Notes: a model not told the origin generated them from the letters alone. A stretch of DNA of 64,000 bases from Lumnitzera littorea (GCA_024138015.1 JAMXBB010000009.1:12167528-12231527), one strand, 5' to 3'; shown: positions 37,480 to 49,231, counted from the first letter of the stretch. Made by a program: numbers and translations.

Positions 37480-38535
37480 CTGTACATACTAAACTGCTCT
37501 ATGTGTGAGCTATTAGTTAAGGAAGCTCATCGGAGGATTATCAGGACATTTTGGGGAGACCAAGACAGCCAATCTATTGAGGGAAAACTTTTGTTAGCCC
37601 GGTTTGGCTAAAGATATCCATAAGGTAATTAGTAGTTGTAAAGTATGCAAACGAGCAAAGGGAAAGAGAGAACTCTATAGGGAATACATGCCCCTACTGA
37701 CACCAATCTTACCTTGGGCTGGCCTTAGGATAGACTTCATCCTAAGGTTGCCCCAAATATCCAGAGGAAAAGATTCTATCTTTGTTGTAGTGGACCGCTT
37801 TAGCAAGATGGCACACTTTATTCCATGCCATCATATTAAAGATGCTTTATATATTGTTGATTTTTTTTTTGCAAGAGATTATTCGACTACATGGAGTACC
37901 AAAGACTATTGTCTCAGACCGGGATACAAAATTCTTGAGCTATTTTTGGAAAACTCTTTAGAGAAGACTTGGAACTAAACTTGTATTAAACTTTAGTAGC
38001 CATTCAAACTGAAGTGGTGAATAAGACATTAAGCAATCTACTTAGAGTTATTATAGGAAAGAACTTGAGGGATGAGAAAGATCCCATTTGAGGTCATCTA
38101 TGGCCTTAACCCAATCATTACCTTGGATATGATCAGCACCTCAATAGCTACTTAAGAGAGTTAATCCTGAGTTGACTGAGCTCGAAGATTATATGAATTG
38201 CACTAGTCTGTAACTAAGAAGATCACTAAATTCAATCAGAGACAGCAAGAGATTAGTAGCCAAGGCCATTAAACTCTTTCCTTTCAACCAGGAGACTTAG
38301 TTTAGATTTACCTCAGCTAAGAGCGATTTCTGTACTTAAGACAAAGCAAATTATCTCCTCAAGTTAATGGCCTATTTAAGGTCCTAAAGAAGCTCAATCG
38401 CAACGCCTACTAGATCAAGTTGCTTGATGATTATGGTGTCTCCTCTATCTTCAATGTGTCTAACCTCATTCCTTACCAACCTACAGAAGAAGACCCTGTG
38501 AATGCCCTCGAAGAATAAGCAAAGATCGCTTCAGA
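37480..38535 (+). pseudogene. Gypsy integrase, broken
   Basis: Integrase inserts the cDNA copy. The zinc-binding half is partly visible as CKVCKRAK near 37,635-37,660. The core begins at 37,690 with the first catalytic Asp in 'LRIDFI' and continues 'VVVDRFSKMAHFIPC'. A frameshift near the T-run at 37,861-37,872 moves the second catalytic region ('TIVSDRDTKF', 37,907-37,937) into another frame. The C-terminal part (about 38,360-38,500, 'FNVSNLIPYQPTEED') matches the end of many plant gypsy polyproteins. No chromodomain was recognised. Confidence 0.85.
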
Positions 38536-38568
38536 TTTGAAGACAAATCTTTTTTACTCCTAAGTAGA

Positions 38569-39397
38569 TGAAAGGAATCAACCTCCTAGATCAATCACAA
38601 GAAGTCGAGTTAGAGGACTCCAAGGGCTCATATTGAAAATACTAGCTTTAAGCCATAGACGAGATGGGGACTCCTATCCAAATCTAACCTCCTACCGACT
38701 TGTATCAAATCCTCATGTGTGTCCAACATGCTCCTATCTAGCAGTGAAGTCCTGATCTAGAAGGTAACCCAAGAAAGGTTAGCCGAGCCGAGCTCTCTAA
38801 CTGATTACTAGCGCCTAACTCCAACTGATTGGCTCTCGACCTAATCCAGATGAGGTCGACTCCTGACTGCTAGCACTTTCTATTTTCACTTGTGTATCAT
38901 ACTCTTGATGTCTAGCCATCAAACAATACGTACCTTCTAACACAATGTTGCAGAATGATTCTTTCTTTTCTATATTGAATATTCTTTGTCCTTTTTTTGC
39001 CTTTTTAGTATGTTTCATATAACCCAATTGTAGAATACCCTTTTATCTTTTTCATACGTGTAATATAACCTTAGTAGACGAGTATATAAATTCCCATTTG
39101 TATGTACACAACAACAATATATCTTTAATACAGAATTATTCATTTGAGCAACCTTAGTGTTCTCGTTATCTCTCAACTCTTATCTATTCCCTTTACTAAG
39201 AAATAGTGGCGAGTAGCCCTTCAATTCGGATCGGTGTATCATATCCAGGGAATTGTAAACCAAGTAGGATAGAGTAGTGTGTCATATGTGTCATATTCAT
39301 TTGGTAGCCACTTAGACTTTGCCAACCTTTTTCCCTGTTTGTTTTGGTCTATTTCATTGTGGTGCTTCTCTGTGTGTTCAACCCTAAAGACCCATCA
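38569..39397 (+). repeat. 3' LTR of the gypsy element
   Basis: TGAAAGGAATC... to ...GACCCATCA, 829 bp. It is followed by the CTTGT duplication and the continuing LARD LTR. A clear polypurine tract is not visible just before it, only a decayed 'taagtaga'. Confidence 0.9.
39083..39090 (+). promoter_or_regulatory. TATA box of the 3' LTR
   Basis: TATATAAA, the counterpart of 33,472-33,479. Transcription from a 3' LTR would read outward into LARD sequence; no gene follows nearby. Confidence 0.5.
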
Positions 39398-39816
39398 CTT
39401 GTACTAGGCATTAGCTTACCTTATGAGGATTACTGTTTTACAGCTATAGGTTTAAGTATTATTGATGATGTGGAGCATATGATGACGTCGGATACGACCA
39501 GTAATTGAGGATGATGACTATTATTACTTTGGTTGTGGGTCAAGACATTTGTAAATGTTAGGCTTAGGTTATATTGAGTTATGAGCTCTTTATTTTAGTT
39601 GTTTAAGTTATGTCAAGTATTTACTATACTTGGTTGATTAAGTGATTTATTATGTCGCTCATAGTTGTAAATTGAGGAGATTATTTTTTATGAGAGTTTG
39701 TAGATTTGTATTAATTGTTGAATTGAAACAAGTAATAGGTTCCTAGATGCTTGGTGTGTCAATAGGGGCTAAAGATACGTAGCGGGATGTAGCATCCAAG
39801 GTTATGGGGCATTATA

Positions 39817-41881
39817 ATTTTAGTGGTATCAAAGCCTAAGTTAAAGGATCCTTAGAGTACTAGGTATTAAATTTTTAGGATAGTGAGGTATGAGGAGTTT
39901 AGGTTGTTAAGGGACTAAGTTTAAATCTAGGATAATGGTTCTTGCCAAGGGTTTGGTGTAAGTTGCCTTAATCACACATAAACATCTTTTTCTTCCTTAT
40001 TATATTACCATTTGCTATTAGTTAATATTTATACTTGCCTATTTCAATTGTCATATTTTCTTTATTGCCTTTACCTTGTCTTCAGATTGATATCCATCAC
40101 ATTCTACTCATATATTTGGTATCTTCTTCATAAATATATATTTTCAATACAAGTCTCTCTTTCTACTTCCCTCTCAAAGCTTTGTTGTCATTTTATAATT
40201 TGCCTAGTTATAGTAGAGGAAGAGTTAGATTGATGTAGGGAGATGATACTGGAGTTAGAAATGGTAGAGCTAATCCTCTTAAGATGGCCAGTAATGTAAA
40301 ACAAGTAAAATACTAGGTAAGGAATGAAATATAACTTACTTAATTTGTACTAAGGATATAGAAACAATTTATGAATAAGGTATTTATACGTACCTATATG
40401 TATATTTGCAACCAAGACCCAGCAATATTATATGTGATAGTGTAATTCTAAAAATAATAGAAAGATGACATAAAACTCGAACACTTATTGAGAGAGTTTT
40501 AAAAAAAAAAAAAAAAGCTTAGCATTAGATAAGAGGAAGTAACCAACTAGTGAATTCAAAAGATTCAGATATTGGTATGACATGTAATTAGACATCAAGT
40601 GCCATGGGTAATATGGTCCAAGAAAAATTTAATTTGCCCATTACCCATAATATCTCCCACTTTTCTCATATTTTTATCTCACAACAAAAACAATAAAACG
40701 ATACCTTTTATGGAATAGAAACTGGAGAATTATAAATACTAATATCAACACCAAGGCAAAATAGGAACTCACTTCGCCAAATTACTTATGGTGGATATTG
40801 ACGCGACACGCAATAAAAGTTACTGATTCAAGGATGAATAATTAGTAATTGTGACAAATTAAGTAAAAGATTGAAATCATGAATTGGTGTTCCTTTATAT
40901 ATTGGCACGTATGCATGTGAAATGAGGTTATCAAGTCCTTTCATGGTGAGTTAGAATAATATCCAGTATGTCGACGTGTCAGATGTGATGATAGGTTATG
41001 TCAAATCATATCATGTGAGTTAAGTCGAGTTGTTGGTCTTGTCTCTTTAAGTTAGTGACCTGTGTTACTTGTTAACCCCATATTATGTGCATCTGTACCA
41101 AAATGTATAATATGGAAATTTCCTCAATACTAAAGTGAGAAATAGGTATTGTGATAATTGAAGAACTAAAGATTGGAACATAGATAGTAAAGTATCCTAA
41201 TAATAAATAAAAAAGAAAATTAATAGTATATAGTAAACCTTGAGGAGAGTAACTTATAAATACCTATAACTTGGATTATTATGGTAGTAATAATAAGGAA
41301 TAGTAACTAAGGAGATTATAAAGAATACAAAATACACAAAAATTCAACAAACCCATTAAAACTTAAAAGAATAAATTAAAAGGTGAGATTAATCATAAGG
41401 GATGTAAAACGTGTTAATATCAAATGAATTGACTACACTAAAATCTATAAAGGAAATAATTAATTAATATAACTTAACCGATCGAAAAGTTATATAAGTA
41501 AAAACAATAATAATATTAAGGGTGGTAGTGAGACTTTCTTTTACAATCTAATAATGAATTGGGGATAAGTGAATGAGATGAGTTATTGCTAATTGAGAAG
41601 TAAGTGCTCTTACCTTAGCATCGTAGATCTACACAGTAAACTATTATGACCAAAAAGGTAATGTGACATGATGACAAATGTTTGACTCATAACAAAAAGG
41701 ATAGTTAATAATTAGAGTGGTAGCTAAACTTGATGAAAAGAAATAAAGTAAAGGGAAGTTAGCATTTTGAAAGTATTAGGCAGTAGAAATTAAGTGAGCA
41801 ATCAAGGAAGAAATTAAGAGAAAGCATTCAGAGTTGTTTGAAGGTTTAAGGTTATAAACTTTCAAAGATGAAAGTTTTGCT
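39817..41881 (+). mobile_element. LARD-like internal domain 2, non-coding
   Basis: About 2.07 kb, homologous from end to end with internal domain 1 and in the same orientation. No gag or pol domain is present. Small indels and substitutions separate the copies throughout, so the two units are not a recent assembly duplicate. Confidence 0.8.
39824..39835 (+). other. tRNA-iMet primer-binding site, internal domain 2
   Basis: TGGTATCAAAGC, 7 nt after the end of LTR b. Confidence 0.75.
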
Positions 41882-41895
41882 AAGAGGGGAAAAGT
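41882..41895 (+). other. Polypurine tract before LTR c
   Basis: AAGAGGGGAAAAGT directly followed by TGTAAAACCC. This is the best-preserved polypurine tract in the array. Confidence 0.8.
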
Positions 41896-42562
41896 TGTAA
41901 AACCCACACTCAGAAATTAAAAAAAAATTATATAATAATAATAATAATAAGGTTAGAAAGATAAAATAAGGGAAGGACTTAAATAATAGAATAAAGACTT
42001 GGAGACATGGTATGGGTTGCAATTGATTAAGGATAATATAGGCAATATTGTCATCGGAAAATATTCAAACTTCCTACTATTCCTCATCCCAAATAAAAAT
42101 ATTACTCAACCCCATATCTTTCCCTTACCAAACATCACATTACTTTTATCTAAGAATAGAGAACTTAAAGTTCTTAACTCAACCCCAAATCCCTAATCAA
42201 GATTCGTGCTGTTAAAAGAGAAATTCAATAACAATTGATCTTTCTTCCTTATTTAAATAAGTTTTCCTTTTATCTCCATTTTACTTTTTCAATTTATGTT
42301 TTTAGGTTTTATTTGAGTTTTGGAAGGAGGTGCAGTTATTGTTAGTGTAGTGGTATATGTGTGTGCCACGAAGTGGAGTTTGTATGTGTTGTGAAGAGTG
42401 TATGTATACGTACAGATTTTGGGTACTGTGTGTTACGAGTAAATTTGTGTGTGCAATTCTGTGGCGACGTAGATGTATGTGTGTGCATAGTTTTGTGTCA
42501 AGTGGTGTGTATGTCAGTGAAACATGTGTGTGTGTGTGTATTTGTGTGTAGATGAGGATTGT

Positions 42563-42602
<40 letters not shown>

Positions 42603-45600
42603 GGGGGAGGAGGAATATGTGTGTATGGAGGATGGAGGAGGATGAGAGATAAAGAGAAGGAAAGAGGGATGAGAGACAACGAGAAAGAGAAAGAAACTAG
42701 AAATAGTAAGTGAGGGAGAACAAAAATAATTAAAAAAATTAGATAATTATATATATTATGTAAATACATTATATATGTTATATATATATTATGTATATAA
42801 TATATGTTGTTTGTATAAACCCCGCAAATTCTCTAGAATAGGAGTTATAAGTTAATAAGTTTTTCGAAGCAATACCCTTAATATTGGTAAGATAACTAAT
42901 CCTGAACTTGAGAGGCTACACTTAAAACCCTAATGCAAACCCCTAAAATCCTAAATGGCAATCTTAAACCTAGTTTGATCCTTACACTCAAAAGCCTTAA
43001 AATCCTATCACCAAATGCCAATAACTAATGTTAACTCTCAAGGTCAACTTAATCTAACAAAACTAACCACGAACCTCAATGGGAAAAGGATCAATAATCT
43101 AAGCCCATGAGAGTTCCTTAAAATTGATAAAAGGATAAGCTAAGCCAAAAATGAAAATTGGTATAAATAACCCTAACAATGAATTTAAAAACTTAAAATG
43201 AATACTGTAATCCTTAAATAAACCTTCAAACACTAAAATCCTAATTGAAATCCTAATATGTGTAAACCTTTAAAACGATTATAAAACCTCAATAAGTGTT
43301 GAAAACCCTAATCTAACTATTATACTCTAATTAAATAGTAAAACTATTTACTAATCTGAGAGTAATTATTTAACTGCCCTAAAACCCTAATCTACCCTCT
43401 TAAACGTACTCGAACAACATTAATAGTCTTAGTTCCTTAAATTAATTAGACAAGATTACCTAGTGGGTTTAACTAACTTAATTAGATACATTAAGCCCTA
43501 AAATGCATCTAATTTGTGCTGAGTGTACTAGTAATTAAGATTAAGAAACTTAATTACACCTTAATCCACTACTTGGGTTTTACATCATAATTAAGTATAA
43601 GTCAAGAACAATTAATTATACAAAACCAAAGTAATTATATGAGAATATCTCCTTAAGAATGCCAACATTATATTTAGGGAAACAATATGAACCCCGTAAA
43701 CTTTTAGATTAGAACTTGGAGTTAAATACAAGAGTTAATAGGTAATCCATGGAACTGTTCAAGATATAATAATAAAATTCATAAATAAAATGATGCAACC
43801 TTAAATAATAAGCTACATTCCCTAAGTAATAAGTCAAAAAACCTTAAAGAGAATAAAACCTTAAAACCCTAATCATACATGTAAAACCCTAAAAACCCTA
43901 ATACATGAGAAACTTTAAAACGATTAGAAAATATCAATAGATTGAGTAAAATCTTAATTAGATATCTAAAACCCTAATTCAACTAATAAACCCTATGTAT
44001 ATCCTTAAATTACTTGCTAATCGCAAATAATTTCTCCAATTGCTAGGAAATCTTAAATCGCCAGTCTCGTACGGGGTTTGAAAACCTTACTTGGTCCCGA
44101 ATAATAAATGACTGACAAATGAAGTAATATAAGTCAATGAATTTGATTAAAGTGATAAAATATGGCAAGACCCTAGTTATACCCTAATTAGCCTTAACTT
44201 CCTTAATTAAGTATAATTGCAATTGATTAGCTTAATTATCCTTTAATCCATCTATCGACTCTTATTGCATCTTAATTAGTAGCAAGTCAAACTCAATTAA
44301 AAACAAAAGACAAAGGATTAATTGAAAATTAAAGGAAACTTGTCCTTAAGAGACAAAATCCTTCCTCATTTGATAAAAAGCAAATATGGTATAATAGTAC
44401 TAAAAGGAGACCGTATACCCTTATCCCAAACTAACCACCTCTTGTTCCCTTTAATCTACCTTCAACATTTGCCATTTTACTCCTCTAAAACCCTCATTCG
44501 AAACCATTCTTCACACATAGAAAATCCTAGGAAACTCTCTTAAAAAACTAAACTAAAAAAAAAAAAAAAAAACCAAAGGAAAAAGGAAAGAAAACAAAAG
44601 AAGCTATTGAACCTCTCTTGTATACCTCAATGCCTTTTGATTCTACCGCCACTACACACTACCAAATGACAAGTCGCCACCACCAAAAAATCACACACAC
44701 ACCCTAGTTTTTTGCCGATAAAGACTTGCTCTCAAAGGAGTAGGTTTTAACTTCATTTTTGAGTGGAAAAAGTGGAACTCATGTAGGCTAGCTTAAGGTA
44801 AAACTCACCCAACTTAACTTTCTTATTCACATAAATTATACCTATAATATATTAAGAGTTTAAGATTAGAAATACACATGTTATAACTTGTACATGTCAT
44901 TTTAGAAGTCATATAATCTCACCTTTATTCATGTATTTGGCTACTTTGTTACTTACATTCTAAAAGTGTAGGAGATAGTTCTATGTAGATAACTTAAAAA
45001 GATATTAATAAAACTCTATGAAACCCTAAGTACCATCCATGCTACCCCCTCCATCATGTGTATTCATCTTGTTTTCACCATGTTATATGATATTATTAGC
45101 TTAAAATAAGAAGAAATGTGATTAAAATAAGGAAACATACTAAAATAAATGTTGGACAAAATAAGTTGAAGGAAAGTCTAGAAAAACCCTACTTGGCCGC
45201 CACTTTCATGAAAGTTTCAAATCTGTAAATTTTGATTTATTAGTTTAATAACATGATTATTTAGTGTTAAGTACGGTTTAGGACTTAATTAGCACAATTA
45301 AGTAGGGTAATAATGAGTTAATAGCCTAAACTAGTTAAGTTAGTGATTAAGGCCTTAGATATAGTGTTAAAAACCTCATTAATGAAATGAACCAAATCTG
45401 GAACACTTAGTAAAATGAGATATTTAGTGGACTCATCAGGATATTTGGCCCATTAGAATAAGTTATAATTAAGTTTAGGGTCCTAAAATGCAAATCAAGC
45501 CTAAACTAGCTTAAGTAGAGATTAAGGCCTTAGAAATATGATTAGGAGTCCAATAAATGAAAAGAATCATATTTGAATCCTAATAGAAAATGGACCTATC

Positions 45601-46544
45601 TTAAGGCCTTTAGTGAGCTTAAACCCAATCTTATAAGTGGAGTTAGGCTTAACGTCCTAAAATGCAAGATAAGCCTAGAATCCCTTAAAAGAATCAAGAA
45701 TACAACCCAATAACTTAGTGATTAGATCTAAATCCTAAATTAAAAGGCTCATAAAATAAAATATAACAGGCTCATTAAGTTTAAATGCCCATCAAAGCCA
45801 TCCTCTATAGGCCCCTTGGCAAGTTAAGGCTTCAAAACTAGTAAAAAAAGGCCCATTTAAGCCCACAAGAGCAACATCAAGACCCTAGGGTGAAAATTTA
45901 AAGTGTTGGGAAAAAAAAAACCATTTAAAATACTTAAGTGATATACTAATTGCATTGCATATTGTGTGTAGGGGTCATGAGTAACCCCAAGTCTCAAGAT
46001 GTTAAACTGTACTATTTATGGACTTAAATGACGAGATTTAAAATCGGCTATTTGTTACATTTATGATGACACTCATGTGTGTACTTGACTTGTTACTTGT
46101 GTTTCACACACACGTGTTTGGTATCTTGTATTAGGCATTAGCTTAGTTTGTAGGGATTACTATTTTTCAACTACAGGTTTAAGTATTATTGATGATGTGG
46201 AGCATATGATGACATAGGATACGATCACTAATTGAGAATGATGACTATTATTACTTTAGTGGTAGGTTGAGATATGCATAAATGTTAGGCCTAGGTTATG
46301 TTGAGTTATGAGCTATTTGTTTTAGTTGTATAGGGTATGTTGAGTATTTACTGTACTTAATTGATTGAGTGGTTTATTATGTCACTCGTAGTTGTAAATT
46401 AAGGAGATTATTTTTTGTGAGAGTTGACATATTTGTATTTAATTATTGAATTTAAATAGGTTACAAGTTCTTAGACGCTTGCTATATTAGTAAAGGCTAG
46501 GAACACGTAGTGAGCTATAACATATTGGGTTTTAAGGTGTTATA
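41896..46544 (+). mobile_element. LARD-like LTR, copy c, interrupted
   Basis: LTR sequence runs 41,896-42,816 and resumes at about 45,958-46,544. Compared with copies a and b, about 0.5 kb of LTR is missing and about 3.1 kb of unrelated DNA stands in its place. It begins TGTAAAACCC and ends GGTGTTATA, followed by the first ~110 bp of a third internal domain. It carries the uninterrupted CTTGT site (46,125-46,129) where the gypsy element entered copy b. A long (GA)n tract lies at 42,563-42,600. Confidence 0.8.
42817..45957. repeat. Foreign repeat segment inside LTR c
   Basis: About 3.1 kb rich in ACCCTAA and AAAACCC phrases, without a pol domain. Inside it, about 43,250-43,420 and 43,890-44,050 are diverged copies of one another (shared 'ctttaaaacgatta' and 'aaaaccctaat'). 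From about 44,440 to 44,760 it looks like a plant LTR leader (CT- and CCACC-rich, with 'aaaccctcattcgaaacc'). A plausible source is another LTR element, but no boundaries or target duplication could be placed. The ACCCTAA units are scattered and mixed, not a telomere array. Confidence 0.5.
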
Positions 46545-46655
46545 GTTTTCATGATATCAAAGCTTAGGTTAAATGATCCTTAGATTATTAGGCATTGAAT
46601 TTTTTAGACAGTAAGATATGAGGAGCTTAGGTTGTTATGGGACTAAGCTTAAATC
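46545..46655 (+). mobile_element. Stub of a third LARD internal domain
   Basis: It begins with the decayed primer-binding region ('catgatatcaaagc') and follows internal domains 1 and 2 as far as 'gggactaagcttaaatct', then similarity stops. The array is therefore truncated on its right side and the right-hand target duplication is lost. Confidence 0.65.
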
Positions 46656-47408
46656 TAGTTTTGAGGATATATTTATAATTTAAACATAGCACTTATTATT
46701 TCAAACAAGTACAGTTATTCAATGTTTTACATAGTCCCTTTCTCATTTGATTCTTGGGTAAATTATATTAATAAAGTGCTCTTTTCATGTCACATTTATA
46801 AAGCATTTATTCGATTCCAAAAATACTTAATTGTTATTGTAATTCATGATGTAATTATCATGCAATTTTAGAAGAATCATTCGACTATTTATTCTATCAA
46901 AATTGACTACACATAATTTTAAGGCTTATTGTAGTGTTATCTCTTAATTATTCACTGTATAGGGGTGATATAACCTTTAATCCAAAATTGTAAATGCAAC
47001 TCTTGCTTGCTATAAGTACTAATTTTATCTTTTAGAACTTCCTACGAAAGCTATATTCCACGGGCTGAGTAGATAGTTAAAATATATATTTGGTAGTTCA
47101 TGGCAATTAAATCTATCTTTTCCTAAAATGAATGGACAAAAATGCACATTTGGATTTACCAAAACTTCTATCCTTTTCTCCCGAAATAGATAAACTTCTA
47201 AATATATTATTATGCACATGAAATTATTTGATTTTCTTAAGGATAACAATGAAATTTTCATTTCTAAAGGGTTTATGCTTGAATGTCTAATCCTATAGGA
47301 ACCATTTTTTTATTTTACATATAAATTTATATAGTCCCCTTTCATGGGTTTCTTATAAACTTATTAAGGGTTTTGAAAAAAAACTTTCATATTTTCTACA
47401 TTTTAACA
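46656..47408. other. AT-rich intergenic DNA, no gene seen
   Basis: No domain was recognised. A 78-codon minus-strand ORF (47,025-47,261) has no family resemblance that I can see, and I do not call it a gene. Confidence 0.5.
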
Positions 47409-47416
47409 TTAATTAT

Positions 47417-47990
47417 ACATAGGCTATAAATAAGCTGAGCTACGCAAGTTACTCGAATTTAACTTGCCTTAAACTCAATTCAACTCGCTTTAAACTCAAT
47501 TCAACTTGACCTTGATAAATAAAATGAGCATAACTAAAATTCAAGATAAAGCTTATTCATATAAACAAATCACACTCGAACTTTTATTTAAGCTCATAAG
47601 TTGACCTGTAAGTAGATTTACGAGTCGATATATTATATTAAAAATTACATTACATACAAAAATATGATATAAGAATATAAGATAAATAATAATATAACTA
47701 TAACATTACAAAGAAAGTTATATTTTGAAAATTTTAAATTAATTTTGAGCTCTAATTCAAACTTGAGCTTGAGCTTAGCCTCATTTAGACTCGTTTATTT
47801 AAACGTTCTTGAACTTAGGCTGTTGAGGTAAAATGAGCTTGAACTCATTAATTTAAATGAGTCAAGCTCTAGTTTTAAATTCCTTAACGAACTTGAGCTT
47901 GAGCTTATATCTTTTAGGCTCAATAAAAGCTTGGTTTGACTTAAACTCGATACCATCAAACAGTCGGCTCGATTGGGCTCATTAACAACC
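47417..47990. mobile_element. hAT-like MITE with GAGCTTGAGC-rich body
   Basis: About 575 bp flanked by TTAATTATA on both sides (47,409-47,417 and 47,991-47,999), which fits the 8-bp duplication of hAT transposons. The ends are inverted but imperfect: AGGCTATAAATAAGCTGAGC on the left, and AGGTTGTTAATGAGCCCAAT on the right read on the minus strand (taking 2 bp of the flank). The body repeats GAGCTTGAGC-type motifs in both directions, as seen in a widespread class of plant non-autonomous elements starting near GGTGTNAATGAGCC. There is no transposase. Exact ends are uncertain by about 3 bp. Confidence 0.55.
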
Positions 47991-48119
47991 TTAATTATAA
48001 ATTTAGTAAAAAGAGGAAGTACATGGAAAAGTGAAAATTTTCTTCATTTAGCATCTTACTAAAAACATACAAAAGTACTAGTTTAGATATATTCATTCCA
48101 CAGGTTGTGACTTAATTGT

Positions 48120-48587
48120 TTGATACATCGAAATCAGGGATTAGAGATAATTATTATGCTCATACTCTTTTGGAAGCTAGAAAATTTTATGAAGTCCAAA
48201 GCTCAAGTATCCTTCTTAATAAATCTAAGAATACATGGCCTAGAAAGAATTTGTCGCATGTTACTAGATGTCTCATATGATCCCGACATAGAACTGAAAT
48301 TGGTTAAAGGTGAAAGAAAATAGTCGATATTGTTTCATGCATCCTATCTTGCACAACAATTGAAATGCATTGATGATCCAATAGGACAATGAGGTGTGAT
48401 TAGAATTTTTTGAATAGAGGCACTTTTATACTCTGCTTATCACTCTTGTGGATATGATCATGTTAAGCAATTGAGCAATGGAGGAGAATTTCTCACTCAT
48501 GTTTTGCTTCTCATGACACATTTAGGCATATCTAAGCAAGTTGAATCTTCAAACAAGCATGCCTTTGAAAGGTTGGTTCTCTTGTAA
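48120..48587 (+). pseudogene. DUF594-family gene fragment
   Basis: One frame runs 155 codons with two or three in-frame stops (TAG at 48,321; TGA codons near 48,390 and 48,408). After the first stop, the text 'SILFHASYLAQQL' and then 'VKQLSNGGEFLTHVLLLMTHLGI' (given here in two pieces of one stretch, about 48,455-48,525) matches the C-terminal motif of plant DUF594 proteins, which have the form LS-GGELLTHVWLLMAH-G. Full members usually have N-terminal membrane helices (DUF4220); these are absent here. There is no ATG at the frame start, and an acceptor-like TTCCACAG lies at about 48,096-48,103. DUF594 function is not established. Confidence 0.55.
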
Positions 48588-49177
48588 GGCTTCTATCTAT
48601 CCTAATATTAATGTTGTTGAAGAAATGAAGATGATTCATGTGTGATCAGGTTTATAAAAGATCCTGGAAAATGAGTTACATAACATGTATAGCTTATTTA
48701 TCAATGATTGTGGCCCATAGTGTGATTTGGCATGTTAAGTATAATTTATATAGTATTCTCTAAAATAAGTCTCGAAATGAATGTTACTAAAGTGAATGTA
48801 GTAGATGTTGGACAATTGTTAATTGTTATTTATTATTTGTGTGCTTCTTTATTTCTATGTTTATATACTCATTTTTCTTGAATTGGTACATGTCAACTAT
48901 CTCTCCCATTTGCTTTAATATTATTCAATCTTATGTGCTCAAACATTAAATGGATGAGTGTTTATCATTAAAAAAAAAGAAAAAGATAGTTGTCAAACAA
49001 ATTATTATGTACCATGCATTGAAAAAAAGAAAAAGAAGAAGAAAGATTGCCACTCTCACATTGATATGCAATCTAATGAGAGATCAAAGAAAATAAAACC
49101 ATCTTGTCATAGGTTTTAGGAGATTGTTGACCATTAATAAAAAGAAATTTGGCCTGATTGTTCATTGAATGAGCAAC

Positions 49178-49231
<54 letters not shown>

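Larger units (their letters stand above)
32934..39397 (+). mobile_element. Complete but decayed Ty3/gypsy element
   Basis: A 6,464-bp element with LTRs of 839 and 829 bp, both TG...CA, and CTTGT on both sides (32,929-32,933 and 39,398-39,402). The order is LTR, primer-binding site, gag, protease, reverse transcriptase, RNase H, integrase, LTR, as in plant Ty3/gypsy elements. The LTRs differ at very many sites (roughly 80-85% identity by eye, plus a ~25-bp deletion in the 3' copy), so the insertion is old. Protease and reverse transcriptase catalytic residues are changed, and nonsense codons and frameshifts occur throughout. I could not assign the lineage; no chromodomain was seen after integrase. 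Confidence 0.93.
31320..39816 (+). mobile_element. LARD-like LTR, copy b, split by a gypsy element
   Basis: The LTR sequence is 31,320-32,933 plus 39,403-39,816, about 2,028 bp. It begins CGTAAAACAC (TG mutated to CG) and ends GGCATTATA. It serves as right LTR of internal domain 1 and left LTR of internal domain 2. The interruption is a complete Ty3/gypsy element with a CTTGT duplication. The (GA)n tract at 31,999-32,030 is longer than in copy a. Confidence 0.85.

Noticed and set aside
37908..38535. A chromodomain at the end of the gypsy element at 32,934
   Set aside because: The C-terminus ends in a Pro/Glu-rich tail without the WEDL-type chromodomain pattern that is visible in the element at 50,165.
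42302..42769. 155-codon minus-strand ORF in LTR c
   Set aside because: The same simple-sequence artefact from GA and TG tracts.
43250..44050. ACCCTAA-rich stretches as an interstitial telomere
   Set aside because: The motifs are scattered, in varied contexts and not in tandem; they belong to repeat DNA with two diverged copies.
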